Part shown: positions 1-11,379 of the stretch, piece by piece
Position numbering within the stretch: position 1 is the stretch's first letter
Layout of the letters: every line of letters starts with the position of its first letter
NCBI GenBank assembly: GCA_034401795.1
Contig: CM067367.1
Location: 30,177,190-30,241,189, forward strand
DNA length: 64,000 bases
Origin: Chaetoderma sp. LZ-2023a
Taxonomy: Eukaryota; Mollusca; Caudofoveata; Chaetodermatida; Chaetodermatidae
Direction: 5' to 3'
Notes under the pieces: generated by a model
Database searches by the model: none
The model's input: only the letters and a program-made list of their open reading frames with translations
Told to the model about the DNA's origin: nothing
Program-made: the position numbers and the translations under genes

Positions 1-317
1 GTGGTTTTCGCTTATCTTCGCAGGAGAAACATAGCTGTTCATACTTACATTGGCGGCTGAAGGCGGGGAATCCAGTCACTCTGCGCAACAATCTTCAGGT
101 AGTCCTAGCCTTACTAAAGGACCTAGGATGGATTGTGAATCTAGAGAAATCAGAATTGACTCCATCACAGGAGTTTGTTTATCTGGGAATATTTTTCAAC
201 CTCAGGGACGGCGTAGCTTTTCCGGCAGAGAGCAGAGTCAAGAGTTTGATTGCAGTACTGGAGTAAGTTTCTCTAGGAGCCTTTCTGACGGCATTTCTCA
301 GGATACTGGGTTTACTA

Positions 318-1473
318 GTGTTTCTGGAGAAAGTGGTTCCTTATGCGGCACTCAGGCGCAGGCCGATTCAGATGTATCTAATGTCATTCTGGCCTCGGAG
401 AGCTGATCCGTTATCTCTGAGAATTCCAGTAAAAGAACCATTGATATTCCACCTTCAGTGGTGGTTATCAGAACAGAATCTCCCGCGAGGTGTTCCTCTA
501 CAACATCCTCAACCACAGATGTCCATCTTCACAGATGCATCAACAACTTGTTGGGGAGCGGTATTGGACGATCAGTCAGTGTCAGGGGAATGGGATCAGA
601 CCAATGCGCAGAAACATATCAATGTGCTCGAATTATTAGCGGTGGCATTAGCACTTCGAAAATTCGAGAACTTAATCCGAGACAAGATTGTCCTAGTAAG
701 GACAGACAACTCAACAGTGGTGTCTTATTTGAACTGCCACGGCGGGATGAGATCACCGGAGTTGTGTATGATGATTTGGAACCTTCTGCTGTGGTGCCAA
801 GAGAGGAATGTTATTCTTCGGGCAGCACACATTCCAGGAAGACTGAACATCTTAGCAGATGCTCTCAGTCGAAGGATGATTTGTCGTCTGACGGAATGGC
901 AGCTCAACCAATCAGTAGCGGAGGTTCTATTCAAACATTGGGGCAAGCCAAATGTGGACCTGTTTGCGATAAAACAACACAAAGATGGTCACATACGTGT
1001 CACCGATCCCAGACCCGCTAGCTTTAGCAGTAGACGCAGTGGCGATAAGTTGGAAGGGAATGTACGCGTATGCGTATCCTCCAACGATTCTCATCCCAAA
1101 AGTTCTGACAAAGATAAGAGAGGGTATGTGCCAAGTATTACTGATCGCCCCTCATTGGCCAGGCCGATCAGGGTTTACGGATCTGCTGAACCTTCTGGTC
1201 TGCAATCCAATCCCTCTTCCAGACAGAAGAGATCTAATCTCTCAGAACAAGGGTCTGTATCTTCACAACAGAGCGGAAATGTTCAAATTGACTGCATGCA
1301 TGTTATCAAGCAGCGTGCAATTACGGGTGGCTTTTCTGAGCAAGCAGCGAATTATGTTGCTTCAGCCAGAAGAGGGTCAACCACAAGATCATATAATTAT
1401 AGAATCAACAAATTTGCAGAGTGGTGTAAGGGAAAAGATATCGATCCCGTTTCTGCATCTGTTCAACACGTAG
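318..1473 (+). pseudogene. DIRS copy A RNase H / methyltransferase-like region
   Basis: Frame 3 from 318 gives the end of the RT connection and RNase H: FTDAS, then RTDNSTVVSYLN and AHIPGRLNILADALSRR. The frame then shifts near 970 to another frame (985-1473) that carries VSPIPDPLALAVDA and AYAYPPTILIPKVL, the conserved segment after RNase H in DIRS elements, sometimes described as Dam-methyltransferase-like. This second frame overlaps the recombinase frame. Confidence 0.8.
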
Positions 1474-2204
1474 CAGATTTTATCTGTCATTTATACGAAG
1501 TTGACAAACTTGCGACCTAGACAGCCAATTCCTATCCCAGCATGGAATCTATCTCTTGTTCTACAGGTTTTAGGGCATGCTCCCTTTGAACCGATTAGAT
1601 CTATAGATATTAAACTGTTTACTATTAAATCAGTTTTCTTGGTTGCAGCTGCATTGGCGAGAAGGAGAAGCGAAATACATGCGCTTTCTGCCGAACAAGA
1701 CCCTTTTGTCGTCACGGATGAAGGTTTAAGACTACTTCCACGTCTTTGTTTCCTGGCAAAGAATCAGTCACTTAAATATCCAGGACAGCCGATCAATTTG
1801 CCAAGTTTAATTAGACATGACCCAAACTCTTCTGCTTGGTGTCCTGTCAGATGTCTGAAAATGTATAAGTAACATACTGAGGACTGGAGAGATGACCCGA
1901 AATCACTGTGGTTATGTTTCAAAGCTCCTCATTTGCACGCCTCCAAAGATACCATTTCTCGTTGGATAGTCGATGCTATTCAGATGTCGCACAAAATCGC
2001 TACAGGAAAGCAGATTGTTCGTGCGAATGCCCATCAGGTCCGAGCACTAGAGCATCATCGGGCCTTTATACGGGTGTCTCATTAGAGGAGGTGATGTCTG
2101 TAGCACAATGGCATGCCGAGTCGTCATTCACTGATTTCTACCTTCGCGACATCTCCAGCGCACTTAATCCGGTAGCCGGCGCCAATTTATCGAATCTGAA
2201 CTAA
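1296..2204 (+). pseudogene. DIRS copy A tyrosine recombinase (broken)
   Basis: The N-terminal SAM-like part (SARRGSTTRSYNYRINKFAEW) is followed by a deletion joining the codons after EVDK directly to a tract equivalent to copy B 29700. The catalytic part (ARRRSEIHALSAEQD) is in another frame, a TAA interrupts at about 1870, and a 1 bp loss near 2050 breaks the HxxR region. The C-terminus FTDFYLRDISS with the catalytic Tyr remains. Confidence 0.85.
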
Positions 2205-2814
2205 AGCCACATCCGACCACTATTCCGCACACATCACAATTTTCTTCCACTTGCACTGAACAATGGCCATGCACATGACCCGAGAACGACCGTGGATTGG
2301 GCCGAGCTCCTGTGATGAACAAGAAAGACCAAACACTCAAAAATGTTGAGTGTTTGCCTTAATTAAGTGACTAATTTTAAGTTTACTTATAGTCGAGATA
2401 CCAGACTAAGTAAATAGTCTGGCCAAGAACATCTTATTCTTTTAAACAGACATTAGACTCATTCCAATTTGAAAATCTAATCGATATACTGATAGTTTTT
2501 TTCAAAATTAGAAGTTGTAGTAGCTTCTTTGCACTCTACTGGACTGCCCTAGCTGAGACTTGGGGCTGACACGGGTCTGATGGGTGTTGCTTCCCATGTT
2601 TGACAGCCCTCTGGAATTTGTGCGGACAAATGGGGGGTGGGGGAGCACGGTCTAGACCATGGAAGTTTAGCACTCTATGAGTCAGATGGCAGAATCCAAG
2701 TGTATGCCAAGGTTCTAGTCTCTTCACAACCTTCTCTGTCGGATGGTAGATAAGTGCTGGTTCGAGCCTCACCTCCTCCCACCGGTATTTCTTGGCTATC
2801 GAAATCCGGAGTTT

Positions 2815-2914
2815 ATCATAATAGTACATCTGGTAAGTATTATTCGAAGTAGAATCAAAAAAGCATCCGCTTTTGTTTCTATGAAAATTCTTAATACTTA
2901 CCAGATGTACTATG
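2815..2914 (+). repeat. DIRS copy A internal complementary region
   Basis: This segment contains, on one strand, the complement of the element's left terminus (gtaagtattattcgaagtag) fused to the complement of its right terminus (aaaaaagcatccgctttt). It is the internal complementary region that templates end completion in DIRS elements. Confidence 0.85.
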
Positions 2915-2959
2915 GCCCTTGAGGTGAGGCTGAGCTGCTTTCGCTGTTTGTCAAGGCAA

Positions 2960-3150
2960 ATATAAGACTAATCTGACTGTGATTGGGAATTGACTCAGTA
3001 TCTGGCTCTGGACGCAGTATGGGCAGGACCAGGAGAGTGTGGAGCTTTTAATTGTTTATTTTGAGCCAGACTAGATAATAGGCATTATGATAATAGTACA
3101 TCTGGTAAGTATTAAGAATTCTCGTAGATACAAAAGCGGATGCTTTTTTG
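2960..3150 (+). repeat. DIRS copy A right inverted terminal repeat
   Basis: It matches copy B's right end (31185-31369) and, inverted, copy B's left end (20496-20680). It ends at gcggatgcttttttg, after which unique DNA begins. Confidence 0.85.
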
Positions 3151-4140
3151 AGACTCCATTATCATTCATGCAAGCCTGGATGCTGAGCGTTGTTTCAACA
3201 AGGAAGGGTACATGTATCATACCATTTGTTTTCCCATGTATGCAGGCCTTTGTGCAATAAGTCAATGTGTTTTCGGAGGAGCAACTGAACAGGCAGGTGT
3301 TAACCGTCTGACTGCTACGTTTTTGCTAATGAGATATTCCAAGGATTATAATATCTCGGGATCGACTAAATATTTTGTAAACAATTTGACTGAAAGTTGT
3401 TGGTGGCTAAGCCACCAGCAACTTTTAGTCAAATTGTTTTCAAAATATTCAGCAAGTCAAGAGTTTTTATTGATTGAAGTTATTATTTGGTGACTACAGG
3501 CTTGTAGCAGCAAGACAATTAAACTAGCTAGCAAGGTCTCCTGACTTATCCTCAATTGAGCATTCATCGGACATTCGAAGATGAGATAGCCGTCCCCATA
3601 TCCATAATGTCTTGACTTTTAACTTACTTTGTATCAGGAATGAAGCTGTATTGTAGCTCCTGATGCCAGTCGTCTCATCAGAAGCATAAGAAGATATTGT
3701 AATGCCATCATCAATGCAGAGGGGGTGATTTAACGAAATTTTATCAAAAATTTTGACATGTAAATGCGTAAAATGATACCACAGTTTCAACATTTGACTT
3801 TGTGACGAAAATGTGTTCAAATTAATGAATTTTGTATCATTGAATAACGTGTTTACACAAAGCCCATATTTGACTAGATTATATTTATTTACATGCGTAT
3901 GATCTGGAATTTCAAGATTAACCTTTAAGGCTTTCACCGACAAATGCCATAAAAATGTAAATTCTTTACGATATAAAATTTATTCCGTTGGGTATTTTGA
4001 AATTAAATTTGACTAGAAGCATCTTCCAGTCAAATTAATTTCAAAATATTTGACAGTTTTCCTGTATGGTTGCCTTGAAAATGGCATATAGGGAATTCAA
4101 AGGTTAACATGTTTAATGGCCAGGATTCAGTCAAGAAAAG

Positions 4141-4246
4141 TCAGTGGTAAATTTTCAAAAATATTATTTTCTTACCTGCCTGTAAATGGACGTTCACTGA
4201 GTACAAATTTATATTTTCTTGAACAATCTTGACCATTAAAGGGTTA
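4141..4246 (+). repeat. HP-1 hairpin MITE, right half only
   Basis: This half copy runs from the core arm (cagtggtaaattttcaaaaa) to the end cattaaagggtta; the left arm is missing. It abuts the complete copy at 4253. Confidence 0.7.
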
Positions 4247-4252
4247 CATTTA

Positions 4253-4493
4253 TTAACCCTTTGACACTCAAGGTGGCCAACGAAGGCTTCTGCAGTAGTC
4301 TTGAGAAATAACCATTTCCAGACCAAAACAAAACTATTTTTGAAAAGTTATCGCTGGAATTCCTGACTCGATAAGTGAGCCAGTCATTCACGTGGTAAAT
4401 TTTCAAACATACTATTTTATCTTGGCGTGCCAATGGACATTTTCTATGAAAAAATTGAAATTGGCTTGGCCCAATTTGAACATTAAAGGTTAA
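4253..4493 (+). repeat. HP-1 hairpin MITE
   Basis: HP-1 reference description: TTAACCCTTTAA ends, an arm with a ccatttgcagaccaagagaa segment, then a segment like ttgaaaatttaccactggaa, and a central palindrome gactggctcgat/atcgagccagtc; the right arm repeats these in reverse complement. Length is about 240 bp, so the transcript would fold into a long hairpin. This copy has ends ttaaccctttgac and attaaaggtta and a mildly degraded core. Confidence 0.8.
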
Positions 4494-4532
4494 AAAATTA
4501 AAGGAGCTTTGGCATTATAAATATCAGATATA

Positions 4533-4737
4533 ATGACCTGCTGATCAACTTCAATGTTGCAGTACGTATCAGCTGCTGAGAGAAGAGATCTCGCCTTTGT
4601 CAACCTCTTTTCTTGAAAAGCTGTATGGGCCTGTGGAAGAACTGCAGAAAACCACAGATTTCATCTTGAGAACGGCTCTCCAAGTGTGATACCAGCGATC
4701 GAAAAGAAGAAGAAGAAGAAGATGACCTGCTGATCAA
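4533..4737 (+). mobile_element. 5'-truncated retro-insertion with 16 bp target duplication
   Basis: The 16-mer atgacctgctgatcaa occurs at 4533-4548 and 4722-4737. The 173 bp between them end in a (GAA)n-like A-rich tail (4701-4721). Upstream of the tail a frame of about 40 codons is open (EELQKTTDFILRTALQV, then stop). This is the signature of target-primed reverse transcription: a 5'-truncated LINE copy or processed transcript. The source is not recognised. Confidence 0.7.
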
Positions 4738-4795
4738 TACAGTACAATGATTTTGGGGTTAGAACATACTACTTCTTTTTGTACAATAATTTCAG

Positions 4796-4931
4796 GAAGC
4801 GAGTTCTGGCTCTGGTGGATATCAGTGAATCGCGTCAAGACGTGAAGAAGATACAGAGGCAGAGTAAATGGGAGGTCAGCTGTGTTCAGTGGCACCGTCA
4901 CGCTTCACACGTTCATCTGTTTAGCATTGCT
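4796..4931 (+). CDS. WDR59: WDR59 exon 1 of window (N-terminal WD40 strand)
   Basis: The acceptor is tttcag and the donor gtaagt. The first base completes a codon begun upstream, then 45 codons follow, ending in phase 0. The peptide has RVLALVDI and then IQRQSKWEVSCVQWHRH, which corresponds to the first WD40 repeat of WDR59. The preceding exon must end with two bases of a codon. I could not find it between 3151 and 4795, so it probably lies left of the window. Confidence 0.9.
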
Positions 4932-7900
4932 GTAAGTTATTGGACTAGAGCTCACAGGCTGGTGTTCTATTAACCATTTAACTCTCAAATTTGTTCAGGA
5001 AAAGCTCAATTTACTCATAGAAAATATCCATTTGCAGACCAAGAGAAGACTATTTTTGAAAATTTATCATTGGAATGACTGTCTCTGTTAAATCGAGCCA
5101 GGCTTTTCTGTGATATGTTTACAGAAATAATTAGTCTTCTCTTGGTCTGCAAATTGAAATTTCTCAAGACTATTGCTGGAGCCATTTTGGCCTCCTCAAG
5201 TGTTTACGGTTTAACACCCTGTCCTGTGTGGTAGGGTGTAACATTGGTGGTTCTTGAGAAATGTCAATTTGCAGATCAAGAGAACGCTATTTTTGAAGAT
5301 TTACCGATGAAAAGACTGGCTCGATAACCAAGCCAGTCATTCCAGTGGTAAATTAAAAAAAATAATCACCTGAACTGCAAATGGAGATTTATTAAGCAAG
5401 ATTTTCCTGACCGGTCTTGACAGTGTTACACTCTTATGCTTTGCATCGACTTGTATTTCTGTACGATGGACATGAACTAATGGTAATTACAGTAAAACCT
5501 TTCATAAGTGACCGCCTAATGGAGCACAAACAATGGAGGGATCTGATCTGTCACTTAAATCTGATGGTCAATCTGGTCAAAACCAACCGTTGCAGTGGTC
5601 TTGAGAAATGTCCATTTGTCAATCAAGCAAAGACTGTTTTAGAAAACTTACCACTGGAATGACTGGCTCAGTAACTGAGCCAGTCATTCCAGTGGTAAGT
5701 TTTCAAAAATAGTTTTCTCTTGGCTGACAAATGGACATTTACTATGAGAAAATGGAAATGTGTTGATCAAATTTGACCAGTAGAGGGTTGAGCATCTGAC
5801 GTCATAATAAAAAACAACACATGTTAGCTGACATCACAATCAAAATGATGTCACGAAGCTGGCCATAGTCCATTGTGAAACTCTGAATTGTATGTCTTTG
5901 GTATGTTTCGTGAATTTACAATTTAATAAACGTTCTGGTGAACATTTCAAAATTAATTTGATTGGGAGTTGTTGCTGTCATATACAGACAAATCTGACAT
6001 AATGAAATACGGCACTTGTTACCTGACATCGCAATCAAAGTGATGTACAGCTGACCATCATGAAGGTGGCCATAGTCCATCATGAATGTTTCCTAATTGT
6101 CACTTAGTCAGTGTTCATTTGTAAAGACTATATGTGAAAATTTACCACTAGGAAAATTTGGTCGATAAGAAATGTAGCCATTCCAGGGGTACATTTTAAA
6201 AGATCTAGTTTTCTTTGCCTATAAACGGAAATTTGCTAAGACGTCTGCACAATAAATTTTGGTTTCTATTGACACTTGATTGATCGTGTACTTATTAATG
6301 TGCTTTTTGTTTGCTTTTATTTTAGACGAATCAGAGGGCGGATGTGTGTAGCTGGGCTGAAGGCCAACTGTCACAGGTGTGCACATTCAAAGCACACACA
6401 AGATCCATCAGGTACACCATCACCTTGTCTTAGCCCTTTAACACTGAAGACAGGCAAAAATAGCTTCTGTGGTATTGAGAAATCTTCATTTAAAGAGCAG
6501 GAGAAGACTATATTTGAAAATTTTCCATTGGAATGACTGGCTCAGTTATACTGGCTCAGTAACTGAGCAAGTTATTTCAGTGGTAAATTTAAAAAAATTA
6601 ATCTTTTTTGGTCAGCAATTGGACACTTTTTATGAGAAAATGTATATTTTCTTGAACAAATTTGAGAGTTATATGATTAGGACATCATCAGAATGTATCT
6701 AAGTTGGTGGTACTTGGCTCACAAAAGTGCATCTATCTACTAGTTACTTATGTATGTAGCAATTAGATGATTGCATAACAATCATCAGTCTTAGTCACAT
6801 AAAGATTTCAAAAAATATTTTCCGGTATTTATAATCGTGAGATATAGTATTTGGTTTTGTGACAAGGGAGATAACTCCATAAATAGCCAGAAAGTTTCTT
6901 CACTGACCTTTAACTAGTCAGTTATACAGTGAAAAAAATATCAGAAATGCATGTCTTCTCACTTGTAGATGTTCTTGTGTATCCTGACCTGATTACTAAT
7001 TTACTGAAATGCTTTGACAATTTTAGTGTGATCATTTGTAATTTCAGCGATCTTGATTGGTCTCCTTTTGATGTAAATATCTTAGCGAGCTGCTCCGTCG
7101 ATACATATACATTTCTTTGGGATATAAGGTATGCATTATAGACCTTAGGGAAATGTTTGGCGTAGAAATAATAATGATAATTTATAATAATTAATATTTA
7201 GTTTAATATTTAACCCTTGAAAGTCTCAATTTCAAGATGACTAGACATGAAAGCTGGTGATTATCTTGAAACTAATTTGGATGGAAAAGCTGGCCAGAAA
7301 CGGCCGCAGCAGTCTTGAGAAATGTCCACTTGTGGGCCAAGAGAAGACTATTTTTGAAAGTTTAACACTGGAATGACTGGCTTGATAATCAAGCCAGTCA
7401 TTCCAGTGCTAAATTTTCAAATTACTTTCAAAATGTTCAACAGTATATTCCTTACATCTTAAATGAAGGGACGCAAGCGATCATAGTGCTCAAACAAAAC
7501 AATCTTAGTACTATGATTGTTAATATAACCCCACACTAAATGGCATTGATTTTAATGCTATACATTTCTATAGCCTACTTTGGTGGACTGCATTAAGAGT
7601 TAATCCACATTAATGATCACATATGATGATGATCGACTGTGTTTTGCTGGATTTTCTCGCATAATATTTATTGTACTGTCATACAATTTTGCAATTTACA
7701 GTTGAAAAATATATTTTGAACAGGCCTATATTGTGTTTCTGTAGCCTATGCATGACAGTTAACTTGGTCTATGGCGTAATTGAGCAGTTGTTTTCCTCGA
7801 TGATAATAAGCTGATAACCAAAAAATTGACGACAATATCTGGAGAGATCAGAAATCAGCCGCAAAACACTTGCATTAATGGCCCTTTCCAGTTTATCCAT

Positions 7901-10900
7901 CAATTATATGTCATCATAATGAACTACGTGATGTGTAGGATGACATCATGAATGACGTAGATAAGTTCGTCACGATTGCTTAACTGATGATGGACTAAGT
8001 GATGGTGTATGAATTATTTGTCTTTACTATTTAAAAAACATGTTGTTGAACATTTTGAAACTAATTTGACTGAGCAAGTCAAATTAGTTTCAAAATATTC
8101 AACAAACTCACATGTGTATAGTTTTCTGGAAATTGAGAGTCAGGCAGTTCAGGGATCGACTTATTCCAACATGAGCACGGTGTGGGTGGAGCTTAGGTAA
8201 TAGCTAGAGATGGGCAGGGCATAGCTAAAACTGGATTCCTCCATTGCTGTATGGAATAACGTTTCTCTGTGTATGGTTGCTTTACTTGCTTACACATTTA
8301 GCATATTTGTCACAGCTCTCCAACTGTCCATGCATAATGCAGGTATCCAGGGCTTGAAATGTTTGTGTGTCTACCTGTCATTGACAGGTGATTTCTGTGC
8401 ATAGCATGTAAAATATTTATTGGCCTGTCATCAATGACAGGTGAAAAGAGGCAGTTATTGCGAAGTAGTTCCCAATAATATCACACAAAAATAGCAAATA
8501 AACATTTAACACGTTCAATGATACCATGCCATTGCTGTGTAATAAATATATTTTTGAGTATTTTGAAACTAACACGCCAGGAAGCTATCTTGTTGCCTAA
8601 GTTTCATGCATATTAGTTTTGAAAAATTCAACAGATTTCATGAATGGTTGCCTTATAATTGAAATTCTTGGATTTCATCGGTAAAATAACGTAAGACCGT
8701 TTATTTAATAATTTACCAAAATGGTACAGGACAATCAGTCATTTGTTGTACATTGCATTTGCCTGATTTAGATTGGCATACAGGTATTAATACAATGTGA
8801 CGGATAACATGGATTTAGAAAGAAAAAGTCCAACAAATATCTTGAACTATTCAAATAATAATGAGAGGCGAGTAATTGCTCTCCGCTCGTGTCACCTTGC
8901 CTAACATTAAAGTCTCTCATTGCTCTCCTACATTGCTTAAGTGACAATGAGCGAATATAGGTGAGTACTGACACTACTCACATCATTGGCTTAAATTTAC
9001 ATTGGGGACAGCAAGTGAATGCTCCCAGAATGTTCTTCGGGATCCCAATAGTACCCATCCAAGGTTCAATGTTGAAGATCTCTCCAGTAGGACTAGAGTT
9101 CTTATGAAAGATGCTCGGATGAAAAAGCGTGCGTGGTGTGGATCTATAAAATTGAACCTAATAATCACCATACTCATTCAAAATGTGGGGAGACTGACAC
9201 AAAAGCGAAGAATAAACGCCTATTTAGAAGAAATCTACAATGAACAAATCTGCCAAGAATGGCGTCTGGACTCTGGAGAGGTCTTGAGAAGTGTCCATTT
9301 GCATGCCAAAAAAAGATTATCTTTGAAAATTTACCACTAGAATGACTGGCTCGATAAACCAGCCAGAGATTCAAGTGGTAAATTTGTAAAAACGGTCTTC
9401 TGTTGGCCTGCAAGTGCACCATAAATGAGCAAAGACTTTCATTTTCTTGACCATTAGATGATACTTTATCTCTCTTCCTTCCAGAGATGCAAAGAAGCCA
9501 ATTGCGTCTTTCCAAACAGTAGGTATGTATTCTCCACTTCATACACAGAATCATAGTTGTCTTACATGTATCTATTGGTTAATACACCATGCAAAAGCAG
9601 TCTTATCTTTGACCACTGTCATTAACCATTTGACCATCATAGACCAGAATGGACAAATTCCACAAATGATGTAAGGAGTTTTCTGCTGAACATTTTGAAA
9701 GTAATTTGAGGGGGTTGGGGGGGGGGGGGGTGTTGCAGCAACAGGTTCCAGTCAAATTGGTTTAAAAATATTTAACAGCTTTCCTGTTTAGTTGTCATAA
9801 AGTTGACACACACAAATTTTAAAGGTTAACGGGTTAATTATCAGTTGAAAGCATATCTGCTCAGATCCATGTATACCAGTTTCAATGTACCAATAACCAT
9901 ACAGCTTCCAGTCAAACTATTGTCAGAACGTTCAATATACATGCATATATATATTTTAATATTTTATCAGAAACTCCATTTATGAAAGTTCTTTGGTTTG
10001 TGTGTATCAAGCTAACTAGCAATATGTAAACTGGTAAAATGTACTAAACCATGATGCTAACGTATACCTGACAATTGTCTTCGGTTGGAGGATGAAAGTC
10101 AGATGCCTGACGCTGGTGCAGTGTGGGCCTGTTTGGTTAATCGATATTTCATCGATAGCCGATTATTTTTCCTGGCGATTATACAATCGAGTGTAAAATG
10201 AAATGATCGAAACATCGATTTAATCGGGCAAAAAACTTTTTATTTTAAACATGCATAATTTAGTGTTTAGTTTTATAATACAGCTGATACATTGGTGGTT
10301 TGATTGTTCTAGCAAGGTAGTTGTATAAACATCTATCCCTAATGTTCAAGTCTGTGCCTCCCGAGTCGTAGTCCATTGACGCGAATGTTTATATAAGTAA
10401 TTGCTTAATACACCAGTGATCGGAAACATTTGATTGCTACTTTTTATGGAACAATAGAAGGCTCTAGGCTGAAGTGTTGCTGGCCATTTTGCGAAAGAAA
10501 TGCAAAAAATGAATTACTATTTTTTCTAATTAAATTCACAAAATTTTGATGCAAATTTTCACAAATTCTGCCGATAATTTGGCTTAAAGCTGTTTGTTGC
10601 TGCCTACGGATAACTGCCTGACGATTGTAGTTAACTGATTTTCAAAGTATTCGACTTTGCTAATGCTGGCGAATAGGGAAACGTTGTAGATAGGCACTAT
10701 GGGCGAAATCTATATCATAATAAAAATAAAAATAAGATGGCCATAATTGTCTCCCTGTTTTTCACAGTAAATTCACAAATCTTCGATACAAATTTTCATA
10801 AATTCTGCTGATTGTTTTGAAACTAATTTGACTTAGCTGTTGTTGCCTAAGGTTGCAACAACCCACAGTCAAATGATTTTCAAAATATTAAGCTTTTCCA

Positions 10901-11265
10901 ATGCTGGAAAGTAGGGAAACATTGTAGATAGACGCTACAGGTGAGCTCTATATAACAAAAAGCTAATATATGGTAAAATTAAATTGACGCTTTTTTACTG
11001 GCTTGAAGATCTGGACGTACGCGCCGGTTTCTTAAAACCATTATCCAATGGGAACGTGTTGACAATGGATTCCAATTGACTGGGCGGGGTTGTTCCTCGC
11101 ATTCAGCCAATCAGAGGACTGCTTGATAAAGCGTTCCTATTGAGCGGCTTGTTGTCTTTTCATTGGCCTACTTATAGAGGTAATCTAAACCTAACTTGGA
11201 GGCAATTTCCGAAATTATGTATTCTGTTATTTTTCTAGAAAATCAATCATTTTTATTTATTTATT

Positions 11266-11310
<45 letters not shown>

Positions 11311-11327
11311 TTTTAAAGAAAGCTAAA

Positions 11328-11379
<52 letters not shown>

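Larger units (their letters stand above)
1..3150 (+). mobile_element. DIRS-type retrotransposon copy A (3' part, decayed)
   Basis: The copy begins inside the RT, continues through RNase H and tyrosine recombinase and ends with an internal complementary region and right inverted terminal repeat. It belongs to the same family as copy B. Lesions: the YIDD motif region is altered (ITYIGG then stop), a 7 bp deletion follows, there is an in-frame TAA near 263, a deletion of roughly 130 bp near 1507 inside the recombinase, and further stops and shifts. It cannot be autonomous. The left part is outside the window. Confidence 0.9.
3151..4795. other. Intronic or upstream DNA, mostly hairpin MITEs
   Basis: No host exon was recognised here. 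The stretch contains HP-2 copies, one and a half HP-1 copies and the 173 bp retro-insertion at 4549-4721, all listed separately. Confidence 0.7.

Noticed and set aside
2755-2775. tRNA-like B box (ggttcgagcc) in DIRS copies A and B, also near 30950
   Set aside because: No matching A box at the usual distance and no tRNA fold; taken as chance within the DIRS 3' region.
9002-9340. 112-codon open frame in the intron before exon 4
   Set aside because: It runs into an HP-1 element and has no recognisable domain, and it is not compatible with the WDR59 frame chain.
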